From Cololabis saira (taxonomy: Eukaryota > Chordata > Actinopteri > Beloniformes > Belonidae), in assembly GCF_033807715.1 (NCBI RefSeq), contig NC_084601.1, positions 13,181,690-13,245,689 on the forward strand: a stretch of DNA of 64,000 nt, read 5' to 3'. The position numbers were made by a program, and so were the translations under genes. The notes beneath the pieces are model-generated. The model did no database searches and was not told where the DNA came from. It saw only the letters and a program-made list of their open reading frames with translations. Of the stretch, positions 1-13,261 are shown in pieces; position 1 is the first letter of the stretch; each line of letters starts with the position of its first letter.

Positions 1-3000
1 TTGTGTTCATTAGCGGTGAGGATTGAGGCAAAGACCTCACTGTCAGGCTGAGCAAAGAGGCGAGGGCTGAGATGCAGCACCAGTCTGAGCTCTCTCCGGG
101 GGGCTGTTGGAGTCTTAGTCACGTCTTCTCTTATGTCATTTAAATGACTCTGAAATGTTTGGATTACTTGCATTGAATTTCTATTTCCCAAAATTGCACG
201 CAGCTCCATGTGCTGCATCAACTTTGCATCTCCCAAGAACATTCAAAATCCATTGAAATCTGTTTTGGTTTTCTTCTTTTTCAGGTATGACTTTCTTTTT
301 CATTTGCTATGCTGTTGCTACTGTTGTTTTTTTTTATTTCTTCACTGTGTCTATTTGCACATTTTGCAACTGTGTGAATCTTGAAAGCATGGCAACTCTG
401 CCACTTCTACCCACGAGAGCATCCCGAGGCAGATAAAACTAAACTACAGCAATCGACTCAGGCAATGATACAAGTACTTGTTGAAGCAAAAAAAAAAAAA
501 AAAGAAAGTATTAAGTGATCCAAATGTATATTCTTCCTGCACAGTCCTCAATAGTTGTCCTAGTTAACAGTTGAATGCATCTGAAGGACATGAGGCATGT
601 GTCTGTTTATATTTCATGGAGTTTAGTTGACATTTCCTCTCAAAATGTGTTTTTTTTTTTTATCTCAAATACACAAATACACATATAATTAAAATCCAAC
701 CCTGTTTCTCACAATCTGCTTCAGATTATAAGGAGTAATGAAATTCACTGCCAACGATGGCCAAGTATCTGACCAGCATAATGGAACGTCGTGTCATATC
801 GAACACTTTTTATGCGGCATCAGTTTTGGTGCGCTTTGGTGAGCTCTGAAGCCTCTTTGTCAGCATTTAGTAAAGCACCGGGTGAGATCAATGCCTCTTT
901 AAAGTAAAATGGGTGATGAGGGGATAACCACCACCTACCTACATCTCATCTCATCGCCCACCTCCAGAGGGAGGAAGGCTTGGAGGCATAGAACAAAAGT
1001 GTACATAGATCTCACACATTCCTGGGGATTTTTATGGCTCTGTGAGCATCTAATCACCCATCCTTAACTCTTTAGGATGGTTTTGCATGACATTTACATT
1101 GATAGTAAGGTATTGTAGCTCGATGTATTGCATCATCAGATTATATCGAGCGCAAAAATTGTAGCAAATGTAAGAAATATCATGTGTATCATAGTTCCTG
1201 ACAGTCACATTTTTGCTAGGATTTGCAGCACAGAAACTGCAGAGCAGCTTCCATCTTTTACTGGCGCATTACGGCTAAGCCATTTTTACCTTGGTGTTTT
1301 GCAGGTTTTACAGCGAGCATACTCATGTGTTTATAGTTTTGACCCTACTTAGCCTGCAGCTGTTCAGTTTCTCTGTCATGCCCGCTCCTCCCACGCTACT
1401 ACGGTCGCCGTTGCCAGATCACCGGTCCTGACACTACAACTCCCAGCATTCCTCAGTTCTCCACATCATGGACTGCACCTGTGCCCTCCTCACCTTCATC
1501 CATTTCACCTGGTCTCATGCTTATTTATACCCTGCACATTCCCCAGCTCAACGTATAGTATTGTTTGGTCCACGTGTCTTATGTTCGTCAGGCTACACCT
1601 GCTCAACTGTGTCTCTGCATGCGTCTTTACGCTCTGTCATTTCTGGATTAAATCCTCCTTTAGTTACTCTGCGCTTGTCTCGGCCTGCTACTTTAAAACC
1701 AAACCAGGACAGGAGAGCTATCTCAACCTGCATGAAATATAGTGCGACTATAAACTGGTGAAATAGCTGAATTTATTGTGGAATATGCATAATGGATTTC
1801 AAAGGGCGAATAAAGAATCGGCATGTATGCAATAAATTCTATCATAGTAATTCATTTGTTATGTGATGTCAAAAAAAAAGGCAGAATGAGAGGGCGAGAA
1901 GAGAATAGACTTCAAATAATTGTATTGGTAAAAGTAAAACTCAGGGGCAGGTAGAACCCACTGGCCTTCCAAACTCATGCTCCAGAGCACTTGGTGTCAG
2001 TGATACACAACTTCTGCTGGCCTACAGCATAACCAATCAGCTCCTGCAATGGACCACCCACATAACCCACGGCAAGGACTTGCCTAGTTCACAGGTTCCA
2101 TCGTTGTGGTCCATTCATGATAATGGAGAAGCACCAACGACAGAAGCCCCTTAAAACTACCCAGGCTAATCGGAGGGCTCTCGGCTACGTAGGTCTTCAG
2201 GGGCATAACGAAAAGTCCTGCATAGGGTACCCAAGGTGGCCCCTCAATATAAGCAAAATTGAAAAGGAAGGTTTTAAGCTTGATCTTCAAGGTAGAAAGG
2301 GTGTCTGCATCCCAAAAACAAACTGGGTGCTGGTTGTACTCGTCCAGTCAATGTTTTTTTTTTTGTTTTGGAGGGGAATGCAGTCAAATTTGTCTCGTGG
2401 GGGACAGGAGAGTGTGATATGTGTTAGCTGACAGTGTTATCGGTGAATCGTGCAGGGAAGCACTCTAAGGACTGCTTCCGAGGTGCAGCGTTTGTTGACA
2501 CGCTAACTGGTAAATTGGACGTGTGGTTGTGCATGACTGAGCCTGTTCAAGTGAATCTGTTGAAAATGGAATTGGGTGGCAGCACTCCGCTCTTTTACCT
2601 CCTTTTCACCTCCACAGTGCATGCTCAGTGATCCCCCCACGCCACCCACCCATCCCGACCACCACTGTCTCTCATTCTCTCAAAGAAAATAAGCAGAGTA
2701 AATTATCTCGACCTTCAACCGCATTGCTGTTTTCCTGTCCGCTCACTTTTTTTTGCCCACCCCCCCTTATTTTTTTTTCCCCTGCTCCGTCCACCCTGTT
2801 AGCCCAGACTGCAGTTGCTAGGCAACAGCTGATTGAGCTTGATCAATTAAAAGTCTTTCAAATGAAAAGTGATGTCATGATACATTTAAAACTGATTTTG
2901 TACATTTAAAATATACTCCTACCATCCTCCCCTCCGCAAGTATTGATATAATGTCCATTTCTCTTAATCTTTTCTTGTACCCCTCCTTTTGCGTCCAGTT

Positions 3001-4389
3001 CGCTCATTTAGTCGATCCATTCCTGTCTTTCCATCCTCTTGCATCTTTTAGACTCTCGTTCATACCAGTGACACATTCTATCAGTGACCAGACACATCCA
3101 TCAGTGTTCGGCAGACACATGCACCCACAGTTTGGGGAAGCCTGATTTAGCTCTATCTACTCCAGCCCTGGGCACAGAAACAATAAGTTATGGAATCCAG
3201 ATAGCGATGCAGCTCTTAATGACAGTATTGATGATGATGGTAGTGCTTTTGTATATGTTTGTTTGTGTTCCTATTTTAATTCTTATAAACCCGTACAGAC
3301 CACATAGTTCAAAACATTTAGCTGTTAGACATATGCATCTTTCTACAAGTCCTATTGTTGGAGTATAAACCATCCCGTTTATTTAATATTGTAGGTCTTT
3401 ACCTGTGTGCTTGAGAGGATGTATGCATGTACACGCATTTGTACCATTAAATTAATGAAATTCCAGTTTTCTTCTTCAACTTATCAAAAGCTACAATTGT
3501 TTTGACTGATAACCACTACCTGTCACGTGGACAGGATATAACAGTCAATAGCAGTTGGTAGTTGTGACCCAAGATTACCAAATGACCTTTTCTGTATTGG
3601 TACCCAGCACATGGCTAAGCTGAAGATAAAGCTGCCAGAGATTGAAAGGCAGTGTATGTAGCGATATTACACGAGACCAAATGGATGCAGCATATCATAA
3701 GAAGGTTTGTGGGTCAGTCCCTGGTGTGAGATTCAAAAAAGTGCCACTCCACTTGTCATAATCCAGAATCACAATAGAAACCAAGAGTAACAACTGTAGA
3801 AATACAGTAGAGTGCTGCCGTTGTACAATGACCAGCATTTTATATTCAGTTTAAATATGAGCATACGTTAACAACAGTTTTGCCTACCAACCAATCTGGG
3901 AGAAATTATGCAATTTCTGGATCATAGAGTAAATCCTTTTTTTCATTTGCCAAGAGTTCTCTCCATTGGAAAAGCAATAGTAATATATGTATATATGTTC
4001 TTTTTTTAATCTTGTCTTAGACTTAGGTTTTAGATGGGAAAGAGTGCTGGCAGTGGCTTAGCAGTCCATTTGTGATTTTATAAAACTTGTAGCCTGCCTG
4101 TGGTCACTTATTATCTGAGAGCTATTTGGTTTCCTAACTGGTCTTCAAACCCTTTTTGTCAACAACACGCTGAATAATGGAAGCAACAACAGTGCACGCT
4201 GCGCTGCTGTTTGCACTGTGAGTTGCTCAGAACATGATCAGAAAAAGAAAAGACAACAAACACAGGTAAATGAATCCATTAGCCTGTCCAGGCATCAGTT
4301 AATCTGTGCAAGAGGGTGAATTAAACATCATTTGTTTATAATAATACAAATAAAGTGGTTGCCTATTTGAATTGGGGAATGGCACATTG
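1..4389. other. Non-coding, probable gabbr2 intron
   Basis: I see no exon with a recognisable protein match on either strand. The stretch has simple A and T runs (for example about 18 A at 488-505). From about 1360 to 1705 there is a patch of more balanced composition that resembles dispersed fish repeat sequence, but I cannot assign it to a family. Small reading frames here lack codon structure and similarity to anything I know. Assignment to a gabbr2 intron is inferred from the gene's 3' exons starting at 29739 and from the very long introns of GABBR2 in other vertebrates. Confidence 0.5.
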
Positions 4390-4397
4390 CGTTTACG

Positions 4398-5014
4398 TAG
4401 GGCTGGGCGATATATTGAGATTTTAATATATATCGATATATTTTCAAACACGATATGGTACGAGACAATATCGTTTATATCGATTTAAAAAAAAATATAT
4501 ATATTTTTTTTTTTACATTTTTTTTTTATGATTTTAATATAGCTTATTTTGTGATAAAATTGACTTGAATGTTTTATTTGTTATTTGCACAACTGTCAAC
4601 CTCAGTGGAAAAGTCTGCCTGTTACTGTCTACATTGTATTAATTGCACAGTGTATTTTAATTTAATTGTTATGCAGGAAAGGGATATTTGTTTTATTTTA
4701 TTCAAGAAGCATTTTTATTCTATATATGCAGGAAGTTTATTTTTATTTCATTTGTTTTATACATGTTGATATTGTGCAGACCTCTTTTAATAAAGGAACC
4801 TGTGTGACATTTGGCATGAGGCTTTGTATTAAAACTGACTGTTTTTTTAAGGGTTTGCCTCAGAAAAAAATGAAGCTAACAGAGATGCTATGCTATAATG
4901 TTTTGGGGGAAACCCCAATTAAGGCACAGAAAAAATATCGAGATATATATCGAGTATCGCCATTTAGCTAGAAAATATTGAGATATGACTTTTGGTCCAT
5001 ATCGCCCAGCCCTA
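4398..5014. mobile_element. Non-autonomous hAT-type element (MITE), 617 bp
   Basis: The ends are inverted repeats. The left end begins TAGGGCTGGGCGATAT and the right end is its exact complement for 16 bp. An identical 8-bp sequence, CGTTTACG, lies immediately outside both ends (4390-4397 and 5015-5022). An 8-bp target-site duplication is the signature of hAT transposition. The interior is very AT-rich with repeated ATATCGATAT-like motifs near both ends, and it holds no transposase reading frame, so movement would have needed a transposase supplied in trans. The perfect duplication suggests a fairly recent insertion. Confidence 0.9.
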
Positions 5015-5022
5015 CGTTTACG

Positions 5023-8000
5023 TTTCCACATTGCTTTAAGTTTACAAGATTCCCTTCCTGACACTGGCATCAGCACTTTTCTTTGCTAGTTCACCAGCTC
5101 AAGCTTGAAGGGGATTCCCCCGATGGCTCCATGAGTATGGAAAATCGGAGGTGACTCATTGTTTACGCACAAGAATTACATCTGACCCCCAGCTGCTTAC
5201 TGATTTCGCCCCTGGTTGGTCTGTATGCTTGGCCTGAATGGTCTATCCAGTCGGAAAATGATTGACATGCGAGTACAATGTGCCTTTAGCCCGTGAAACC
5301 TCTTTGCTTTGGTCAACACAGCATCTATGTGTTTAACATAGCATCAAATAGGGGTTGTTTTTTTCTTATACTAACATTAGTTTGATGAGTTTTATATATT
5401 AAAAGTTCTGCATAAAAAAAAACACTGGTTGGATATCATGACTAAATATCAGAATTATGAATTTGTAGTGTTGTGGTGTATACTGTAATATGATCTATAC
5501 TACACTGTAGACTTGAAACCTCAGAGGCTTGTATATTAATAGATCAGAAACTATTTGGATGATCCGTATTATTGTAAAATAATCTGGGGATTTTATTTCC
5601 TATTTCTTCCGCTGAGAGACCTGGTGACAAACTGTGAGTCGAAAGGTCATGCAAACAAAGGTCCAGCTCAGAATAGATCCGACATCCATTGTTGGTGATA
5701 AGATTGCATGTATACAGCGCTGGAAAATGGGTGTGAAAAAGAAAATCAGGATTCACAAAGTAGAATTCAACTCAACTGGACAAAATTGACCACAGTCGGG
5801 GTGAATTGAGGATGCATTCAGAGCCAATCGCTGCAGTCGCATTTAAATGTTTGGGGCACTTGTTGAATAACAGTGTTAGTGCAAATGCTTCCTTGGCCAC
5901 AATGAAGGACCACCTACTCATCTGACCTGGTTCCATGAAAGCAAATGAGTTAAACATAAAGAAGTAATTCAGCTTTTTCATTCACAGAGGAACTCCTGCT
6001 AATCTTTTATATACGTTTCTACGGGGACAGTGAACAAAGCAGTTGTGAGTGCAGAGCCCTCCTGTCAGTCCTGGGAGTCCCAGACCTCGTCCTGACTGTG
6101 TAGAGCTGAGTTGCACATATTTCTGCCCTCAGACATTCACTAATGCCCTTTGAGATGATATGCTGGACAACCTAACTAGCATGACACAACTAAATCTTAT
6201 TAATCATATTAAGAGGTGTTCAGTGCACTGTGTTTACATATTAATCAAATCGGCCCCTTTTTTTAAATTGACAAATTTAACAAAATATGTTGTTGGCTCA
6301 ATAACATATTTTCAATCTTTCATCTATAAAAAGATTGATTTTTAACATTTACCAATAATCCACTCTTTAGACTGTGTTGAATGTGTATTCAACCAAGGGA
6401 ATACATCTAAAAAAAACTTTGGAGGTTAAACACAATGTACGCCATGTGTTGTGTCGCCATGGAAACCATGCATTCATTTGGTGATGCAGAATAGGGTATG
6501 TTTTTATAATTTGTCCCAATTGGCTTTTGAATCCATACGACGCGGTAGATCAGACTCAATCAAAAATGTAATTCATACATGTTAAAGGTACATCTTGAAC
6601 ATTTTTGAGATGACAGCAGAATGTTAACTGAAGTTGTTAAGAGCTGTTTCTGCAGCTGAATGAAACTAATCTTTTATTGGACAAATTATCATAGTTGGTG
6701 ACTTAATTATACATGCATACAGTGAAAATATACAACTAGAAAAAGTCTTGTTATAGTGTGAAATGACAATCTGGGATTGATAATGTCAAATTCCAAGTGT
6801 TTCATTGAGTGCCCTATAAAGGTTAAGCTTGATTCATGCTTCATTGTCACCTGATGGTGCAGGTTTGCCGTAGTAGGGCGAACACTACGCCATAACCCAC
6901 ACCGTTGCCTGGAATGCATCTCTACAAAAATGTGATTGGTCCACTCTGCAGAATAATAGATTCCAGTAGTGTCAGTAAAAATTACCGTTGCTTCACATTT
7001 ATTAGCTCCAGTTCACATAAGAGGCCCTTTATTTGTTCCATTGCCATTACTGAGGCGCATAGAGGAAGTAAGCAAAAGGAGCTCAGTACTGCAAACTGCA
7101 GTGCTGCAGAAAAGAACCTGCACATCTGTCAAGCAATTGCAGAGCAATACAATCAACAACGGACAAGAATAAATGCCAGCTAAAATATGGGACATATATG
7201 AAGGCTACATCCATAGATGCTATAGAACTTATAAATCATGTTTTATTGATATGTAAAGTTGTCTCTTTTTTGCAAAAGTCCTCTCGTATCTTAATGAAAT
7301 CACACCTATATTGCTACAACATCTCACCTAAAATGTTAAAAGTCCTATTCAATGAATATAAATAAATGACAGCAAGGTGCAAAAGTAACGTTAAAAGTAT
7401 ATTTACAATAGAATATTTATACCGTATATCAACAGTTAGTGCCTTTATTGGCTAAAACCTTTTTAGCCAATATATGTGCATTTTCATCTTGCAGCAGATG
7501 CTAACTGTATGTGTTCGCGTGCGTGCGTGTGTGACTGTAAAAGTAAATGTGTCCTCTGCCAGTCCTCTTGACGGACTGATCAAATATAGACTTTATTAAG
7601 AGATGAAGCCGTGATTCTGCCAGTGAGGATTAAAACCAACAGGACAGGACAGAGAAAGACAGTGATGGGTGCAGTGTGCGCAGTGTGGTGACGGCGCTGT
7701 GTGTTGGGATGCAACTGAACGTGTGGTGGATTACTAAAAAAAGGGGCAGACATGCAGCATGAGACAGACAGATTTTTAATTGAAGTACATAGAACAAAGG
7801 TGAAGATAAGGATAGGAGCTCTTTCTTCTCAATTCTCCAATTAGTGTTCATATATGTGTGTACACACATACATGAATATGCATGTGTGCGTGTGTCTGCA
7901 TATGTATGCAACTAGTTCCTAATGCATAACTTCACGTGATGTTTTGAATCGAGGTGACACAGGTTGCACATTTCGCACATACATTAAACATCAAGAGATA

Positions 8001-11000
8001 TACTTTTGTGTTTCTCAATTAGCTGAGAGGTGACTGTGTGATGGGGGCCACGTGTTCATTTGCATGAGGAGCAGGTAACTAATATCCAATTTAAAGTCAC
8101 TATGGCCAAGACAAGTTTCAATACCAGGTGTGACCACACACACTTAAAGCTGTCCACATCCAGGATTCATAATTACCAGGTCTAAACAGAGCACAATTAC
8201 AAATGAAAACAACTCCCACAGATACAAACGGCCTTCGCACCGTAAGTGCTCGGGCCCTAATAAACATACAGTACATGCAGTGATGGGCAGACAAGAGCAC
8301 CGCAGCATTGGAAGCCTAGAAATAAAGATGCATTCAGTTAAATGCAAAAGTTATTTTACACAAGACCTCAGTGCAGATTTAGCTCAGACTGTATTCTGTA
8401 CTGACCTGAAGATAGCAGGACAGAGGATGAGTGACAGGAGACTCGGGGGAGATCGAGAGAGGAGTAGGAGCAACAAAAGTATGCAAGGAAGACTGCACAA
8501 GTGGCCTTAAAGAGATACAGAAGGGTGAAGAGCTTCAGGGAGGGGCCGTAAGCTGAAATAGGTGCATACCAGCTATCACCATGATGATGAGATGTTATGA
8601 GCGATAAAGTCGACAGTAAAACAGTGAATGGAGAAGGGAAGAATAATGGGTGTTGTGGCTATTTATCAAAATGCCCAATGTGACACTGATTAGCATTCAC
8701 CATCGACAGAGAGCGCAACAGCCATTTGATGGGAAGGTCAGGTAATTAAACCCAACACTGCAGCAGTAACCTTGCTCAACATCTGTCCTACTCTCAAGTT
8801 GTGGGTTAGACAGATTAGACTAACTTCTGCAGTGCATTAGTTTGTGCCTTGTTTCCCTCTCAAGGTGCCAAATACTGGCATTTGACAAATCCTGGTTCCA
8901 TCCACCCATCCTTATTTGTATCCCAATTTCATACCACTCACTATAGCACAATGTGGCTCTTTATAATTTTGCAAAAGTAGGAAGCTGTCCTCAGACGTTG
9001 TCTTAGCTCTGTCAAGTGTCTGCGTCAGCATCCACCTCTGCCATCTCGCAAACACAAAGAGCAGAAAGAAACTGCGAACATGCCAGATTAATATGCTTAG
9101 ATAGTGCATGATGGGAGAATGTTAGCCATATGGCGACACTTCAGCTATAACGTATCCACATGGCTTCTCTGCTGCCTCGTAGAGCTTCACATGGCATCTC
9201 ATTTTGTAAATTTTTTTTTGTTTGTTTTGTTTAATAAAACAAGATTGATATATGTTTCCAAAATTAGCATTACGTTTTATGTCGTGCCGCTCAACATGAT
9301 TTATACTCTGGAGAGGGAAATGCACCAGCCATTAAATGCAAAGGCCCAGAGCTACAAATGAGTGTTGGAAATTTGAGACATTAGCGATGATTTGCTCGTC
9401 ATGTGCAAACTGCCTGTTTATTTCTGTGTCAAATCGTCTGCTTGCCTCTCTGTGGTGCATTGCACATTACCAGGCACCGTGAAGCAGGCGTTCTCTGCAT
9501 GAGCACTGAATGCTGAGATGTGCCACTGTGGATTAGTGAGAGAGCAGCGACGCAGGGGAGATTGTAGAAGTGCATAAAGGAGAGAAAGGGCAAGGGAGAT
9601 GTGATGGAGAGAATAGTTTGGAGATGATGAGATAGCAGGAATGAAATCTTGAACGCACTCTTTGTCAAAGTTTGTCCTCAAAGTTTGACATTGCGTGTCC
9701 ATGTTCATAAAAGTGGTCTAATCTGATGAGGAGTGGATAAACAACGCCGCTGAGTTCCAGTGATAGTTATTCAGGGATATTTATTGCTATGAGAGAAACC
9801 CTGACTCAAACTCCCCTGGCTATGCAGTGATGGGAGGGACATTTTTGAATCCGTATACGTGTTAGTGTGCTTAAGTGAGGTATAAAAGAGTTTCTCTGCA
9901 GTTTTAAAAATGGCCTTAACAGCAGTGCAGTATTTCTAAGACACACAACACTGTATCTGCAGTGAGCAGCAGTGTATCTGCATCATTTCAGATGCAGATA
10001 ACCAAGCAGCTGAATAGAAATCCCCTGATTGCATCATGTAAATTCTCATAATTCTGTAAGTAATACACATTTATAATAGACATGCTCACAGTTGTGGTTA
10101 AAAAGCTTTATAATAAGTCTCGATACATCGTTCTAGAGCTTGATTTACAGCTTTTTTAAAATATTTATACTGTACATGCATACACGTTTGTTTTTACTGC
10201 ATGAATACACGCACACTTTACATTCTTTCACAAGACATACAGATATTGATTTGTGCTTAGATTAAATGTGCTGCCATATCCCCAGAAAGAGATTCCCATA
10301 GCCACAAGAGCCTGATTGGATTGGAGGATCAATAAGGTGGCAGAGAAATGGAGAGACGCGAAGTAGGAGAGAGCAAGGGAGACAGACAGGGAAAGAGGTA
10401 TATTTGTTGTTCTTCATTACGCCTATAAAAAGAAAGAAATGAGAAGTGGCAGCAAGAAAGTGGGAACTTTTTTTTTTTGCAGCACGGCTACAATTCAGCC
10501 CTCAAATAATTTGGATCCTATATCTTCCAATTCCCATAATGCAGTTTGAATTAAATAAATAATTTCAAACCTCACAAATGGCAGCTTTAAGAGTGGCATT
10601 ATCGGTTCAGGAAGTCCTATTACACAGATGCAAAGATGCCTGATGGCTGATGCTTCAGATGCATTAATGCATTAGCTCACAAAAGGAACTGTAAATGGAC
10701 TGGGCCAGCTCCAGAGGAGCTGAGGTGAATGTTACAGTGTGGGACAGACAGCCCATCAGAGGACTCATCTGAGAAGCTGGGTATAATTAACAAGGCTTTG
10801 TTTTTTAATTAATCTGCCTCAATTAGATGAAAACTTCCACTCTTTCCGTTTGGGCTACATTCATTCAAGGACACTTTTAGATTACTTTTCAACCGACTGT
10901 CTTTTTTTCTCCTTCTTTCATTCTGATTGTCCTTTTTTTGTTACCATACCCATGCGTCTATTCCTCCTCATTCATTCTTTACACCCCATTTTCATTCCAC

Positions 11001-11578
11001 AAAACGATGTGATCAGAATCATATACTGTCCTCTTAGCAAAAAGAGAAATGGGGGGGGGGGGGGGGTCTTCTTTTCAATGTCAATCAAAACGCTTGCTTG
11101 CCGAGGGCTCCACCTGCCCTGCAGTGCCCTCCAATGGCAGGTCTCTGCCGAGTGAGGACGATCAAGCACCTGGCAAGGATCCCAATGAGCCCCCTGAAAA
11201 CGAGTGCCATCTGATGAGAGTAATAATAATAATCTCTCCGGCCCACCGCCAACATCATGTGGCAGGGACGTCCGGCAGACGGTTGTACTCTGCTGTTCTT
11301 TGTTCTCTTATCATCTCTCCCCTGTTCAGTGAGTTGCTGTTATATTCTCTGGAAACCGATCACTTTATAGATATATTGGTGAGGATTATAAAAACACACT
11401 GTAGGATTTTCAATTTTTCAAATCGACGGGTTCGCTTGGATTGCTCCGTTCCTGTCCCAACATCCGATGTGGGAAAGCCACCGATGGATGACACACTGAA
11501 TGGAGATTTACAGTTGCCACAAAGCCCTGCATAGTTTTATTGGCGCATCACTGTCTTGGTTCTTCATTGTCTGGAAGT
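5023..11578. other. Non-coding, probable gabbr2 intron
   Basis: I see no exon, RNA gene or clear transposon boundary. The composition is ordinary AT-rich intron-like sequence with short simple repeats, including alternating CA/TG around 7850-7900 and a 16-base G run at 11051-11066 that will be hard to sequence accurately. Reading frames in the stretch are short, start at arbitrary ATGs and have no recognisable domain. Confidence 0.5.
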
Positions 11579-11586
11579 ATTGTGAT

Positions 11587-12331
11587 TAGGGCTGTTCGAT
11601 TAATCGATTTTAAATCGTAATCGCGAATATGTAATTAGAACGATGTTAAAACGTGAAAATCGATTTTTCACCTTTTTTTTTTTTTTTTTTTTTAACCTCG
11701 TCTGCACACATATTAATGATTGATACCATATTAATGATTGATGGAAATACCTCTCAATACCTGCAACAAGTGCCCCATCGGAGAGGCTCTTTGGTGTAGG
11801 AGGGGGCGTTGTAACATGCCACCGGGCATCCCTCAAGCCAGATGCGGTAGACCGGCTCGTGTTCCTTGCAAAAAACTTGCAAATGTGAATAGCAAATGTA
11901 ATGAGTGACATTACACACCTCTACCTCCTTCATGGGTTGCATTATTATTTAGCATGCAAAGACCCAGTTTAGTTTAATTAGAAAATGTCTTGTTTTATTT
12001 AATTGGAAATATAACTTACTGTATGTTTGCAAGTGCTGATTTGCTGATTTTTTTTTCAGAGATAAAACTTTTATCTATTTTATTATATTTTTTTAAACTT
12101 TTTTTCAACTTATTTTACAGAGTTTTGCACTTTATTCATTCATTTTGGTTTAATAAGAGCAAAGTTTGCACTTAAAGCCCAATGGGGCAAATGTTCAATA
12201 AAAAAACAGCATATTTGAAATCATTTCTTTGCCTTTTGTCAATTCACAAAATAATCGTAATCGTAATCGAAAATCGGATTTTGAGAGAAAAAAATCGAGA
12301 TTTTATTTTTGGGCAAAATCGAACAGCCCTA
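11587..12331 (+). mobile_element. Internally deleted hAT transposon, 745 bp, with transposase tail
   Basis: The termini are inverted repeats: TAGGGCTGTTCGATT at the left end and its complement at the right. The 8-bp sequence ATTGTGAT flanks both sides exactly (11579-11586 and 12332-12339), which is hAT-type. Inside, on the + strand, about 43 codons still read as the end of a hAT transposase (listed separately). The rest of the transposase is missing, so this is a deletion derivative of an autonomous element rather than an unrelated MITE. TCGAT/ATCGA-type motifs recur just inside both ends and may be subterminal transposase-binding repeats (inference). Confidence 0.92.
11757..11888 (+). pseudogene. 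hAT transposase C-terminal dimerisation domain remnant
   Basis: Reading the + strand in the frame that includes 11772-11888 gives IPATSAPSERLFGVGGG, followed by a segment ending in DRLVFLAKNLQM and a TGA stop at 11886-11888. This matches the end of hAT transposases, where a conserved A-T-S-A-P-S-E-R-(V/L)-F motif is followed by a patch like R-A-S-L-K-P-x-x-V-D-R-L-V-F-L-(A)-K-N-L. This segment is the hAT dimerisation region. The catalytic core and zinc finger are absent upstream, where a long T run and AT-rich sequence take their place, so the gene is a truncated remnant and cannot encode an active transposase. Confidence 0.85.
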
Positions 12332-12639
12332 ATTGTGATTGTTGGGTGCCTTGTGAAGAACCTGTTTCTTGCTTCTCAGTTGATTTTTGAATGGCCTGCA
12401 ACTGCAGCACTTTGCGTTTTGTGTGTGTATTAAAACACCAGCCTGCTCCTGTGAGCCTGCAGCTAGCTGCTCCACCTGCACTGGTCCTGACATTTCTGTT
12501 TCTTGTGACAGCGCAGACCCATTAAGGACTAACATGCTTACCTGTTCAGTACTGATATGCTCTTTGCCCCGCCCAACAACAAAACAATGATTTGTTAGAC
12601 CTCAATGTCATAACACCTTTTTTCTTTTTAATGACTGAA

Positions 12640-12730
12640 GCCGCAGATAGGAGATGGGATAGATTCTAGGAGACCCCTGTGACCTTGCAATGGATGAAGT
12701 GGGTGTACAGTAGATGATGGATGGATGGAG
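12640..12730 (+). mobile_element. Likely L2-like LINE or SINE 3' tail
   Basis: The segment has the layout of a common fish retroposon 3' end: a run about a gauge of accuracy, GGAGACCCCTGTGACCTTGC, then a GGATGAAGTGGGT-like segment, then a short (ATGG)n terminus. In intact copies known to me this reads as CGACCCTG...GGATAAGCGGGT followed by tandem tetranucleotides. Only about 90 bp remain, with several differences, so it is an old, strongly 5'-truncated copy. The assignment rests on recalled family consensus and not on an alignment. Confidence 0.55.
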
Positions 12731-13261
12731 GATCACACGGCAGAGTCATTAAAGCATAACATGGAGTTAAAATACACAAACCTTTTGGATTTACCTCAGT
12801 AGCCTGCTATTGCCAAAGCCTGTGTGGTTTTGTAAACAGTTATTATTCCAGGAAAAATCAAAAAGAAGGTAAATAAACCGTATTAGTACTTCACTTCATC
12901 CTTTCCATTTGCTATGATTTCCCGCTGCAGTCAGGGAGAACGCTTGTGCAAACATAGACGACATCCCAGTCACAAAACTGGGGCTGGCTGTCATTTTGTA
13001 CACGTTACTAAACTACTTTTATAAAAGCAGGAGAATCTGTTCGTAAACACATTCTCCTCACATCAGTAGCTTCACCAACAACAATGTAATAGCCATGAAG
13101 TCACAACCCTGTCAAACGCATAATTCAACACAATATTTTCCTGACAGAAACATCATAATGGTGCAAACAGGCTGAGGTAATAGTGTAAAGCTGAATAAAT
13201 CTCTCTGTACATTTAAATATGACTATTTTTAAGTATTGCTATTTTGAAAATATAACCTCAA

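Noticed and set aside
1360..1705. Possible retroelement end or LTR fragment
   Set aside because: The composition and wording recall fish repeats, but I could not find paired ends, a primer-binding site or a coding match.
11049..11534. 161-codon reading frame on the + strand
   Set aside because: It starts in a G homopolymer and has no recognisable domain or flanking splice structure.
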